This document shows positions 1-10,745 of a stretch of DNA of 23,887 bases, piece by piece. Source of the DNA: Hirudo medicinalis (lineage: Eukaryota; Annelida; Clitellata; Hirudinida; Hirudinidae); NCBI GenBank assembly GCA_011800805.1, contig MPNW01000810.1, forward strand, positions 4,673-28,559, given 5' to 3'. The notes below the pieces were generated by a model. The model was not told where the DNA came from and made no database searches. It saw only the letters and a program-made list of their open reading frames with translations. Each line of letters opens with the position of its first letter. Position 1 is the stretch's first letter. Position numbers and translations under genes: made by a program.

Positions 1-156
1 ATAATATAATTATAAATATTCTCAAACAAATTTAATTTATTTAATCTTCAGTTAATCACGTATTTATTTTCGACTTCGACTCTAATTTTCGGAAGGTTTT
101 CCCTCTTCTAGTGGCAATTTCCGTCTATAATTAGATTCAGGGTCTTTCCAGAAGAG

Positions 157-528
157 TCATCATCATCATCATCATCACCATCATCATCATCGTCATCGCA
201 GCCCACGACATACGAGGCTATGTGACTGAAAGGCTTAAATAGACGATATTGCTGGGTGCATCCGTGCATCAATTCCACACCTGAGATGATGATGTGATTA
301 TTTGTGAGTGAGTGAGTGAGTGAGTGAGTGAGTGAGTGAGTGAGTGAGTGAGTGAGTGAGTGAGTGAGTGAAACAAGATGGATCCACTGGGAAGAAGAGA
401 ATTCCCTAAAACGCAATCACAAGGAGTTACACAGGTTATCTGGAATGAATGCATCTGATGGATGACTTGTTTGAAGGAGATGTAAGAAGGCAAAAAGGTG
501 ATGATGACGATTGCCAACGTCATCATCG

Positions 529-566
<38 letters not shown>

Positions 567-702
567 GTCGTCATCATCGTCATCGTTTCCTGCTCGAGCA
601 GCCCTGCACTTCCTGCTTTTATTGACTCAAGTTGTTACTTCCGCCCATTACCATCACCGTAGTAGTCCTCGTCCACCTCCTCCTCCTCCTCCTCCTCCTC
701 CA

Positions 703-760
<58 letters not shown>

Positions 761-952
761 TTCATCATATTTTTCCTCTCAAGAAGTCCTTAAGACAGTT
801 CACTCCTGCCTCTGCACCTCTTTTGTAAGTTCAACCACATGCTTGAAACACGTCTTAACAACATTTTTATTCAGTTTTGCTGAAGTTCAATTTCATTCAT
901 AAGGAGGCCCACCCATCGGGATGAGTTCCCCTCAGGGTTGTCCTTGTGGATT

Positions 953-983
<31 letters not shown>

Positions 984-1143
984 TTGTTTGTTGTTGTTGT
1001 GGTTGTTGTTGTTTGTTGTTGTTGTTGTTGTTGTGGTTGTTGTTTTCTTGCTGTTCGTTGTTCATTGCTGGTTATTTTACGAGAAATCCAAATGAACGCT
1101 AAAAAAAGAAATCATCATCATCATCGTCGTCGTCGTCATCACC

Positions 1144-1196
<53 letters not shown>

Positions 1197-1310
1197 CACC
1201 ATCATCACCATCATCATCATCATCATCATCGCCTGGAAACAACTGCTGTTTCATGCTCCGGTTGTTGAGATTCACTGAAGAACAAACATTCTCCCAGGAT
1301 CGATGTCTCA

Positions 1311-1353
<43 letters not shown>

Positions 1354-1512
1354 CGACCACGTCAACTTTTGAATGATCATTTTTTGAGCTCTCGCTATCA
1401 CATACACATAATTCTTTCTTGATTCCCCATGAAAAATCTTTTCATCCTGTTTGGCTGGATGGATGGATGGATGGATGGATGGGTGTATGGGTGGATGGAT
1501 GGATGGATGGAG
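157..1512. repeat. Cluster of eight microsatellites
   Basis: Seen directly: (CAT)n at about 157-198, (GAGT)n at 304-371, (CAT)n at 519-586, an imperfect (TCC)n pyrimidine tract at 666-762, (TTG)n at 948-1045, (CAT/CAC)n at 1110-1231, (GAT)n at 1311-1352 and (GGAT)n at 1455-1512. The arrays are separated by ordinary-looking DNA. Every long reading frame in this stretch encodes only homopolymers (His, Ser, Asp, Pro, Gln/Asn runs), so none is called as a gene. The (CAT)n and (GAT)n arrays are mutually complementary in inverted orientation and could pair as hairpins. No gene was seen in 1-1560. Confidence 0.95.
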
Positions 1513-1552
1513 TGACGGCGGAGGAAACAATTGACAGTAAGATTTGTTTTTC

Positions 1553-2241
1553 CGCTGTAACATTTAATTTATTAATAATTCAAAGAAAATAAACATCACA
1601 TAAAATAAAACGTAAAAAAATTCACGAATCAAACTAAACCAACTAGAGACTGAAGTGATAACCAGAAAGGAACATCCTCAGGGAGAATTCCCGCTAATGG
1701 ACGCCCAATAGGAAGCTATTTATTCAGCACAAAAAAAATGATACAAGAAGTCATTTACTCAAAAAAACACTATAATTGACATGAAAATAAATAACAACAT
1801 GTTTACACATTTGAAGACCTTCGTTTTCAGTCTCGTCATCTCCCAGGACACTGCTTGCATCCCAAAACTCCGAAGAGCATTTGTCAGACTACACTGGCTA
1901 CCTCCTTACGATTTTATTTGCAACGTATTCTTCATTTTATCATAATTTTTCATTTAATCTGCCTAAAACCTATAAAAATATCCACACAATTGCTTAAGAA
2001 TAAGAATTGATGAATTTGATTGCTGGAATTTATAGGCAACAGCATCATTGCTATTGAATCAATAAATATTGCAATATTTCAACTTTACCGACATTTAATT
2101 TTCACATCTTGTTTATTTCAATTAAATTATTTATTATTAAGTCAATTTGTTAACTTCACGAATGCTTACAAGTATTAATAATATTTTAAGAAAATAATCA
2201 ATAAATAAATTAATTCAGCTAACAAATAATTACATTGTCAG
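1553..2241. other. Intergenic, AT-rich, with LINE scrap
   Basis: No gene is visible. The only recognisable item is a possible LINE 3' coding scrap at 1830-1945, listed separately. The rest is AT-rich without long open frames. Confidence 0.5.
1830..1945 (+). mobile_element. Possible LINE reverse-transcriptase C-terminal scrap
   Basis: A plus-strand reading gives a short peptide with RLHWLPPYDF, resembling the LHWLPVxxRI box that ends the ORF2 C-terminal region of L2/CR1-type LINEs (family knowledge). About 35 residues are readable before AT-rich sequence. There is no full reverse-transcriptase domain. The assignment rests on one motif and is tentative. Confidence 0.35.
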
Positions 2242-2547
2242 GTTGGTATTGGTCTCGGTGATGAACATGTTCATGTACTTGCAACTTGTCACCATGGAAA
2301 ATTCATTGGAACGCCTCATGTCTTCCAAGCTGATTTAACAATGTCTTTGTCTGTCTCGCCTGATCAGTCTGGGCACATAATTTTAAGTATTTTCATTCCT
2401 TCACGTCTTTTCAATTGCGTTATTTTGATCTCTACATTTGGTTGTTATTTTTCAATCAATAAACTGGTGATATTACAATGGCGCAGCTCAAAGTTTAACC
2501 GAACAAGTACTGCAGAACGATCGCTTATTTTTTCAAACATTTTTTGA
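2242..2547 (+). CDS. Orphan exon-like reading frame, function unknown
   Basis: An acceptor-like CAG ends at 2241. The frame then reads openly: VGIGLGDEHVHVLATCHHGK followed by FIGTPHVFQADLTMSLSVSP, to a stop at 2545-2547. The first 50 or so residues look like real protein (mixed composition, His-rich HVHVLATCHHG, then GTPHVF), while the tail after about 2390 is low quality. A possible donor (AA|GTATTT) lies near 2391, so this could be an internal exon ending there. In-frame stops lie just upstream of the acceptor, so any start must be in another exon that I cannot find. I do not recognise the family. It may be a gene fragment, a pseudogene exon or chance. Confidence 0.3.
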   Translation, partial: VGIGLGDEHVHVLATCHHGKFIGTPHVFQADLTMSLSVSPDQSGHIILSIFIPSRLFNCVILISTFGCYFSINKLVILQWRSSKFNRTSTAERSLIFSNIF

Positions 2548-2643
2548 ATTTCAACTAGCATCCTCCTAATATTTCACTTTAAAATAAAACTGATCGAAGT
2601 CGCTTTATCAGATATAATGTTTTGATTGATATATCTTTGATGG

Positions 2644-2675
<32 letters not shown>

Positions 2676-3150
2676 ATATATAATATATATATATTACTCG
2701 AATATAATCAATATTAATTAATAATTCATCGTGCTAAAAATTATTAATTTCTTGATGTTTGTTGTTGTTCAACTCTGATACGTTTACCGGCTGACTATCC
2801 AATCTAATTACGCGATCAAATTTGAATTATAACTATTTCAATTAAATTTTAATCTGATAAATTTTTATTTTTTTGACTTATTTTAATGTTTGCCAACCTT
2901 AAAAAAACAAAATGTTGTTAATTCTTTTAATGATAACGAAATAATCGAAAATATGTAGGGACAGTATGTTTTATCGATTTTTAAAAAATTATTGGATGAA
3001 ATGTAGTCTTTCACTTAAAAATACAATAAATGTACAATAAAATAATTTTATTTTATTATGCAATTTGAATCTTTGCCACGACTGGGCGAAATATCGCGAA
3101 TCAATTTGCATAATCGAGTAAACAACCAAAAATCGCTCCTTGAAAAAACA
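2548..3150. other. Intergenic, upstream of TAF6-A
   Basis: Very AT-rich DNA with a TA dinucleotide array at about 2644-2694. No reading frame, RNA gene or clear promoter motif was recognised. It presumably contains the TAF6-A promoter. A frame is open from an ATG at 3058, in phase with TAF6-A, but the 3151 start is preferred. Confidence 0.5.
2644..2694. repeat. (TA)n dinucleotide microsatellite
   Basis: An almost pure run of alternating TA, with small interruptions near its 3' end. Confidence 0.95.
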
Positions 3151-4895
3151 ATGGACGATGACGACGACAACTACGTGGAACTTTTTCCAACCGAGATTTT
3201 GGAAAGAAACAAGTTGGACCTTATGGAAGTCTTGATATCCATTCTGGAAGAGGAAGGCGTGGAAGAAATGAATGAAGAGACATTGGAAGAGCTGAACGAC
3301 CAACTCTCCTTCGTGCTAAAAATGATCGTCCAGCAAAGCATCAAGTTCGCAGATAAAAACAACCACCAATCATTGACAGCGTTCGATATTAAGCTTGGAA
3401 TGAAAAGCAAAGGAGTCCCGTCAATGTTGGATTTCCCCATGGATAAGCGAAACCAGATGGATAAGGAAGTAATCAACTTGGAGGTGAGATATCCGATGAG
3501 ATAGTCAATTATTCATTGATATGTATTTAAATAATTAGAAAATTCGGATTTGTAAACATTTTAATTTCAAAATGATTGCAACGGAAAATTCATCTTGCAA
3601 ATGTATAATAAAATATCAAAGCAATTCACCCGCTCGATGCTGTCTGTTTTGATTTCCAAATAATTCAAATTAAAAATGATGCGTAGCGACATCTTTCCAC
3701 GACACGTCAGCGATGAATCCCCTTCTAAGTCCATCCTCCATTTCATTCAATTCAGAGATAATACTGAAATCTGATTACTACGATCGAACTCACAATCATT
3801 GCAGGAATTCGTAAATGCACCGTTACCGAAAGTACCCCTCGAGTGTTCTTTGAGGGTGGAATGTCTGGTAAAAAACGGACTTCATCCACTCCTCAAAAAT
3901 CCTTACGAATCCAAAAAACCAGGTAAGCGTTTGGCTATTTCAACTTAATAAAGTTTACAAATTATAAATTGCAAATCTAGTAAGTAAATGTGCACTAATT
4001 TTCAGATCATATAGCAGTTTTGAATTCTCGTAAATCATTGAAAAGAAAATATAGCGAAGTAGCAAATTTCGAGAGGATTTTGGCACCATGTTTGTCCAAA
4101 GAGCAAGACGAGTTCATCGAAGAAACGATATCTTCCTGCATGGGTTTGGACGATGAGAAGCGGACTGAAGCCCTCCACAACTTACAGTACAACGTCTGCC
4201 TAAATCAAATGCTTCCTAACTTCGTCAATTTCATCAACAAATCAGTCAGACTTAATGCTGTTCACCAAAACATCGCCCGCCTTGTTTTCCTTATGAGGAT
4301 GTGTAAGGCTCTCCTTGACAACACTACATTGAACTTGCAGCCATTCTTGAACGAGGTGGTCAGTCCTATACTTACCTGCGTGCTTTGTAAAAATCTCATC
4401 TGGAATCATAACCAATGCACACTGAGAGATTTTGCCATTTCTCTCCTTCGTCAAATCTTTGGAAAATTCGACTCAAATCGAGGAATCGCGATCAGAATTT
4501 GTAACGTTTTGACTGCAATATTAGCAGATTCCTCAGCTCCACTCGAAACTCAATATGCTGCAGCCATTTGCCTTGTCGAAATGGGGAGCGACTACATCGT
4601 CAAATTTATTCTACCACAAATGGATTCAATATCCAAAAAGATTGCCTCCATCATTAAGACCTCAGAAGACTCTGAGATAGATGTTTCCAGTCAGGAGGCC
4701 GATTTGATCGTTGCAGTGCAGTTGAAAAATCTATTACTTAACTCTCTTCCACCCGTCATACAGAAACTAACTGACGCGCCTGGTTCCATTCAAAATTTTC
4801 AGATGGAATTCGGTAAATTCCTAGGTTCCTTGCTACACGACGAAGTCACTAAACATCAGAAACATCAACAATTCGATCATTCTTCAACGCTCTAA
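3151..4895 (+). CDS. TAF6 paralogue A (divergent), three exons
   Basis: TAF6 is a TFIID subunit; its histone fold pairs with TAF9 and its C-terminal HEAT domain scaffolds the complex in the nucleus. Exons inferred from splice signals: 3151-3483 (donor GTGAGA), 3805-3922 (GCAG acceptor, GTAAGC donor), 4006-4895; 446 residues. Exon 1 carries a histone fold (SFVLKMIVQQSIKFADKNNH), exon 2 begins EFVNAPLPKVPLEC, identical over that stretch to TAF6-C, and exon 3 holds the HEAT domain (VFLMRMCKALLDN). It is degenerate: the family's VEPLYGF becomes VPSMLDF and the PDVDNHWALRDFA block becomes NHNQCTLRDFA. The Ser/Thr-rich C-terminal tail of B and C is missing. Start 3151 is chosen because MDDDDD parallels the MDxS starts of B and C; ATG 3058 is an in-frame alternative. 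ATTAAA at 4914 may be the poly(A) signal. Confidence 0.85.
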
Positions 4896-5390
4896 TATTT
4901 CATTTTATACAACATTAAAAAAACCCACACTATTTTGTTAACTTGTCATTTTTAATGATAGCTTGCTATGTCAAGAATTCCGAGAAATACTCTCAAAAAA
5001 TTAATGAATTATCAATTAATTAAATTGCTAGGTTATGAATTTGTGCTTCTTTATGAATATATATAAGGCAAGTAAGAAGTTTCGCAAATTGTTTTCGCTT
5101 GCGAACAATAAAAACCAGAAAATCATTTATTAATGACATGAGTGTAAATATTGATAGTCGTTAATATTTCATTTTCTATCCTATTTCTTGAAACAGATAT
5201 TTTAGTTTTAATAAGTTTACAGTACACATATGATTTAAAATTATACAGTTCTTAAATTTAAACTTTAATAAAAACATAAAAAGTCACATTAATTTAAAAC
5301 AGCATCTCTTTTAAATATTAGACTGGACGATCATCCCTACTGATTGAACATAAACAAGATATTAAAAAATATTTTTCGTAGTCACGTACG
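4896..5390. other. Spacer between TAF6-A and TAF6-B
   Basis: AT-rich, with a possible ATTAAA signal at 4914-4919 and an AATAAA near 5107. No gene was seen. It must include the TAF6-A 3' end and the TAF6-B promoter. Confidence 0.5.
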
Positions 5391-7011
5391 ATGGATGAAA
5401 GTGCGAATGACAACGTCGATAGTAAGATGCTGGAGGAAAAGGAATTTGAAATGCCTGACTTAATGCAGCTAATTGCAAAATCTCACGGCATATCTCAACT
5501 TAGCATTGATACATGCAATGAGATCAGTGATTCGGTTGCGTTTGTTCTCAAGCTCATTATAAATCAAAGCTTGAAATTTATGGACAAAAATAATCACCTT
5601 AGATTGACAGTAGAAGACATAGGCTTTGGCATGAAAAGCTTGGGTGTTGAACCAATCTTTAGTTTTATTTGTAAAGACCCAGCTTTGTTTAAGCATGGTA
5701 GAGGAGGAAATGGATGTCTTCCAATTGCTGATCAAGAAATGGAACTTGTTGTAAGAATTTTATTGAAATGCTTTTAAATAATTTTAAAGTTATTTATGAT
5801 CCACCTTTTTAACCCAGGAAATTCTCAATGCACCTCCACAAAAAATTCCCAGACCTTGCTCAATTAAGGGTCATTGGCTAGCCATTGAAGGCATACAGCC
5901 TGCAATTCCTGAAAATCCTATACCACCATTTGTAATTTCTAAATTAGATATACTGTATGATGGCAACTGTAGACCAAAAGCAAAACTCAGCAATGTGATG
6001 AAACAACCTCAGAATGATGTTATAACATTTCCTATGACATTGGAGCAACAACATTATTTGCAAGAAATAACAGAGGCATGTGTCGGAGCTGATGAGAATC
6101 GAAGGTCCGAAGCTTTTGAGAGTCTGAAGGTGGACACAGGCCTTAATGTCATGCTGCCCAGGCTCTGTAACTTTATCTCTGAAGGTGTGAGGGTCAATGT
6201 GGGCAGGAACAATTTTGCCATGCTCATTTACCTCATGAGGATGTGCAAATCACTGGTTGATAATTCCAACTTAAGACTGGAGACGTATTTGCACGAATTG
6301 CTTCCGCCCATTATAACATGCATTGTCAGCAAGCAGCTGTGCACCAGACCGGACGTGGACAATCACTGGGCACTAAGAGAGTATGCTGCCCGATTGCTGT
6401 GTCAAGTTTGTCGGTCATTTAACACAGGCAACAACCAGTTGAGAAGTACGGTTACAAAACTTCTCTCTTCAACCTTGGTAATAGAAGAGACTCCACTGAC
6501 GACGTATTTTGGAGCACTTTTCTTCCTTGGGGAGTTGGGTCTCGAATCCATAGTAAACTTTATCTTGCCATGTGTTAAGGCTGCTTCTGAGAGACTTCAA
6601 TCAATTTTGGAAGTTGACACCAAATTAGAAGTTCCCAATGTGGACAAAATTGCAGCAGAAAGAATAAAATCTGTTCTGCTTAAAGTTCTTCCTCCAGTCA
6701 TATTAAATGTCAGATCTTCTTACTCTCAGCAGGAATTTTCCACTGATTATGGTGAATATCTTGGTTTTCTGCTCTTTAAAGATGTTGAAGTTCTTGAAAA
6801 GCAGAATGAATCGAATTCTCAGAATGTCATTGGCAGAACACCATCTGTTGGAAGGAACTTGACAACACAAAATTTTGGCAGATCTAACTTTTCAGGACCT
6901 TTTATGCCATCAACACCCAACCCCCAGAAATTTGTTTTATCTCACCACAACAAAGGCTCTCCTCTGCTAGTCAGTCAACAGGTTCCTCTTCTGGTAGCCA
7001 ACAAGTCTTAA
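5391..7011 (+). CDS. TAF6 paralogue B, two exons
   Basis: Homologue of TFIID subunit TAF6. Exons: 5391-5750 (donor GTAAGA) and 5818-7011 (acceptor CCCAG), joining in phase 0 at MELV|EILNAP; 517 residues as read. Residues about 20-95 form the histone fold (LIINQSLKFMDKNNHLRLT, GVEPIF). The linker contains HWLAIEGIQPAIPENP, very close to the human HWLSIEGCQPAIPENP region. The HEAT domain is well conserved: ITEACVGADENRRSEA, FISEGVRVNV, MLIYLMRMCKSLVDN, RPDVDNHWALREYAARLL. This is the least diverged copy in the linker and HEAT domain. The last roughly 20 residues look out of frame: another frame reads SGSQQVLRLLPSATNMTDN to a stop at 7046, matching LLRLIPSGSN in TAF6-C. A possible poly(A) signal lies at 7759. 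Confidence 0.93.
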
Positions 7012-8677
7012 GGCTTTTACCCAGTGCTACTAACATGACAGACAATTAAACATTGAAGAATTGATTTCTCTTTCTATTTCGTTGATAGTTTCACTTGTAA
7101 AGTAATTGGACTGTTTTCAGATGGTTTCGGATGACTTTTAAAATGATTGGTGACTTTGCGTTCAAAGATGTTGCGATGTTTTTGTACATTTGTTGGTTAT
7201 CTCTGCTTCAGCACTTGTCGTTTGACACAGGCGGGACACAGCAACCTGCAGATGTAAATAATTTTCTATCAGTTCTCGCACCATGCCTATTTCACCAATC
7301 TAAAGCTATATGTTTCATATTAACTAGACTAAAGAATAATATATGAAGGCTAAAATGCAGCCTTAATTAGGCATTTCTAAATCCATTAACTTCTTGATCA
7401 TGTTGTATATTTTAAGAGATACTTAAGATCTGGGACTGTGACTTTTTGACAAAGGAAATTGCAGTTTATAATTCTAAATGAATTTCTGACTCGATGGAAA
7501 GGTTGCTGTATGCTGGTTGAGGCACTAATATATTAATATCCATTTTCTGACCAGAGCAGGTTTTGCTTTTGATGGGAGTTGTGTTGAAAGTCACTGCTAA
7601 CCTATGAAGAAGAGATTCTCAAAGTATTTGAAATGGACCTCCTGTTAAGTTGAAATATTGGCAAAACCATTGCATTTCGAATTGTTGCATGAAAAATGAT
7701 TTTGTGTTGGGATGCTGAGGTGTCAACATTGTTGAGGAAATGCCAGCCAATTGAGTGAAATAAAAAACTCATTTGTGAGGCTCATGACCTTTGACGTTCT
7801 TTGGTTTCAATGGGGGTCTTTGTTGCATTTTTTTTCTGGGTCAAATCGGATTAATTCCTGTTTTTAATTGGTTCTTATATTTCATGAGGTTAAAAGTCTT
7901 TTTAAATCATCCAATCATATTTACACTAACTTTACCCCGGTCGATAAACTTTCGCGCACCCTTTTTCGATTATATCACATAGACTTTGTAACCTTATTTA
8001 TCTGTCATCTTGTTATTAGAGGAAGAACCTGAATACTTATCAGGAGAGGCCGATCTAATGATGGACATGAACGAAAGAAAGGACTAAGACTATTACGACA
8101 GTTACGACCGAAATTGCTGTGAGATGTGAAATGCAATTAGGAATTTACCTTCTCATAAAAGCTGGGTGAAATCTTATACTTGTACTTGTCATAAACCGCA
8201 GTCCATGACAAAGGGACAACAATGTTGGAGGCCGCGAAAAACGTCCCGCGATTTTTATGGAAAGGGCCAGGGATGGTTATCCGTTATTCGTGCGGAAGGA
8301 TATGCTGAAACAGTTCTCTCCTCCGAAGAGATAGTTCTAAGACAAATGTGTCAGGTAAAAGAAGCGACACAAAGTAAAGTTAAACTAAAGTAAATTCTCA
8401 AGATATTTATTATCCGACATGAGCTGTTCTTAGCAATTTTTTCACTTTTTTCAATCTGCTAGATATGAATTTAAGTCACGTGAATGATTACAATAAATTG
8501 TAGTTCATTTTTTTATATATCGTCGAAGGGAGGCATTTTGTTAATCATTTACATAGCGCCCCTTCCCAAGGGCGCTTATGGCATTGCAAGCTGGGTTTCG
8601 AATACGAAAGACATTAAGACTGTTACACAATTCGTATGCAAAATTAATATATGCACAAAACTTGCGCGTAAACAAAC
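7012..8677. other. Intergenic, no gene recognised
   Basis: This begins with the presumed TAF6-B 3' UTR; AATAAA occurs at 7759-7764. Short frames (for example 8166-8393) have no recognisable motif. At 8555-8576 an inverted GC-rich motif (GCGCCC...GGGCGC), read on the minus strand as AGCGCCCTTGGG then GGCGCTATGTAAATG, resembles the 3' ends of many LINE/SINE elements, but it is too short to assign. Confidence 0.45.
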
Positions 8678-9902
8678 CTAACCACAACAAACGGCTGGAC
8701 AACAGCAGCCAATGACGCAGCTGATTGGCTGGAAAGAAAAAAGTCATATTGAGAAGATTTTAAAATATCATTACAAACAAAGCTACTCACTTCTCCACTG
8801 CACGAGCAGAACACGGTACTGACGTCCACTCCACAACTCCATTTACAGAGTTCTTTGAATACCAAGTCTATCGGGCTCTTTTGGCTACCAGGATCAGCCG
8901 AGCACGAATATATTTTCAAACAACACTGAGCTCCAAGATAAACACACGGTGGTATCTTGTAGACCGATAAGCAGCATCCACCTTGCATTTGGACTATGTA
9001 ACAACCGCTTATGTACTCTGCCTGTAATTGCACTTTGTCCGATCAGATACTATTAATATAGGAAAAATGAATTTGATCAATACCTTTGTGCACGATGTAT
9101 TCACCAGCTTCACGTAATTTCCACAGGGATGGACTTCCGTGATTTTGACGCAGCTGCAAGGACAGCACGGGGTGCAACAAGGAGGGCAGCAGGGAGAACA
9201 GCATGGTGGACAGCATGGGGGACAACACGGTGGACAGCAGGACGGAGGACAGCAAGGAGGACAACATGGATTAGGACAGCACGGAGGAGAACATGGTTGA
9301 CAGCAAAGAACGCAACAAGGAGGCGGAGGGCATTCTGGTTTGGGAGGAGGGCAGGGTGGCGGACAAGGTGGCGGACAAGGTGGTGGACAAGGTGGTGGAC
9401 AAGGTGGTGGACATGATGGACGCGGAGGGGGAGGACAACATGGCGGAGGACATGGTGGTGGACATGGTGGGGGGCACGGTGGAGGGCACGGTGGAGGACA
9501 TGGTGGAGGACAACAAGGTGGTGGACATGGCGGAGGGCATGGCGGAGGGCATGGCGGAGGGCACGGCGGGGGACAGGGCGGTGGGCAGGGTGGAGGACAG
9601 CATGGCGGTGGAGGACACGGTGGAGGGCAAGACGGCGAATTTTTCTTCGGAGGAGGGCAGCAAGGAGGTGGAACACAACATATCTGACAAGGACAGCAAC
9701 AACATCCTGAGCAACTACGGCAACATGGCGGACAACAGCTTACCGGTTCGAATTTAGGACACGACTTGCAGTTCATTCTTTTTGGACAACAAGGTGGTTT
9801 GTATGGCTTTGGTTCTTTGGGCTTATGGGAGCAACCGCTTGGCGAGAGAGAACAAGGTTTCGGCCGAACTTGTTTACACGCGGGCTGGAAGCCACAAGAC
9901 AT
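8678..9902 (-). CDS. Cys/Pro-repeat protein, three exons
   Basis: Function unknown. Exons on the minus strand: 9902-9084 (273 codons), 9021-8791 (77 codons), 8728-8678 (16 codons plus TAG); all junctions are phase 0 with GT-AG ends (donors GTATTG, GTGAGT; acceptors ATTACAG, TTTCCAG). The total is 366 residues. The N-terminus MSCGFQPACKQVRPKPCSLS has no signal peptide. Residues about 50-250 are tandem CPPP and PCCPPC repeats. Exon 2 is a non-repetitive Cys-containing domain (GCYIVQMQGGCCLSVYKIPP), and exon 3 ends PISCVIGCCCPAVCCG. Composition resembles keratin-associated and sperm Cys/Pro structural proteins, a class convergently evolved in many animals, so a disulphide-linked or metal-binding structural role is inferred only. 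An acceptor-like CAG lies 19-21 nt upstream of the ATG, suggesting a 5' UTR intron. It sits antisense between TAF6-B and TAF6-C. Confidence 0.8.
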
Positions 9903-10745
9903 GGGTCGAAAACTTTGTCTGAAGTGAAAGTAATTATTTCACAAACATGATCACCAATAAAAGTTTAATTAATAATTTACCATATAATAATTGTTTAAAT
10001 GTTTTACTTAGTCACATAAACAATCTGAGATGATCCTTGGTACGATGTTGAATTGTTTTGAGTATAAATGACGATATTCTGATGTCACAAGACAATATAA
10101 TGAAATATTTCTATGCACCCGCACATCAAAGTACATGTGTCTAGAGTTTTAAATTCTGTGAATTTATCCAGTTGCTCAATTTTCAAGCAAGATGCACCAA
10201 ATTTCTCAATTTTAAGTTTGGAGAAGCAGAAGTTGATACCTGCAAAGGCTTCCTGTCACTCATATCAAAAACTTTAGTTGCAAGCGCAAGACGGATTTCT
10301 ACCTTCTTTTGATAATAATATATTATTAATCATTTATAATGCTAGAAATTATTATTTTAAAAAGTTTTTGAAAAGTAATTTTAAAGATATTATTAAATGC
10401 AAATATTAATTAGATATTTTTATTCTTTAACTACAAACGTATGTGCAAATTAAACAACATACAAACTTCATTATGTTTTATTTATATACTTATTAAATTA
10501 GCATAATGGAACATTAGCGATACAAAAAATAATTAAATGAAACAAATACTCAATCTAATCACTATTTTGTTACAATCGAATGTATATATTATAGTGTTTT
10601 AATTTGTAATTATAAATCAAAAGTTAAATTTGATGTCAAAGAAACTTTCAAATCCAAACATTCAATTCATCTATGCTTTGCTTCCCGAGTACCCATCTGA
10701 GTAAATAAAGTCGCCTGCCTGATCTGGGCTTTTTGCAATACTGAA
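9903..10745. promoter_or_regulatory. Divergent intergenic region, Cys/Pro gene and TAF6-C
   Basis: 843 bp separate the ATG of the minus-strand Cys/Pro gene from the plus-strand TAF6-C start, so it should hold both promoters. It is AT-rich. I see no gene and no motif I can name with confidence. Confidence 0.45.

Noticed and set aside
108..1563. Long open frames rich in His, Ser, Asp, Pro or Asn/Gln runs
   Set aside because: They are translations of microsatellites in several frames on both strands; no domain and no splice support.
8166..8393. 75-codon frame
   Set aside because: No recognisable motif, no conserved context; probably chance.
9009..9083. C-terminal extension KVLIKFIFPILIVSD of the Cys/Pro protein
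   Set aside because: It is read-through of intron 1; a phase-0 donor at 9083 and acceptor before 9021 join two Cys-rich exons.
9293..9757. Plus-strand Gly-rich frames opposite the Cys/Pro gene
   Set aside because: They are antisense shadows of the CPPP repeats; the minus-strand frame has a sensible start, exon junctions and non-repeat domains.
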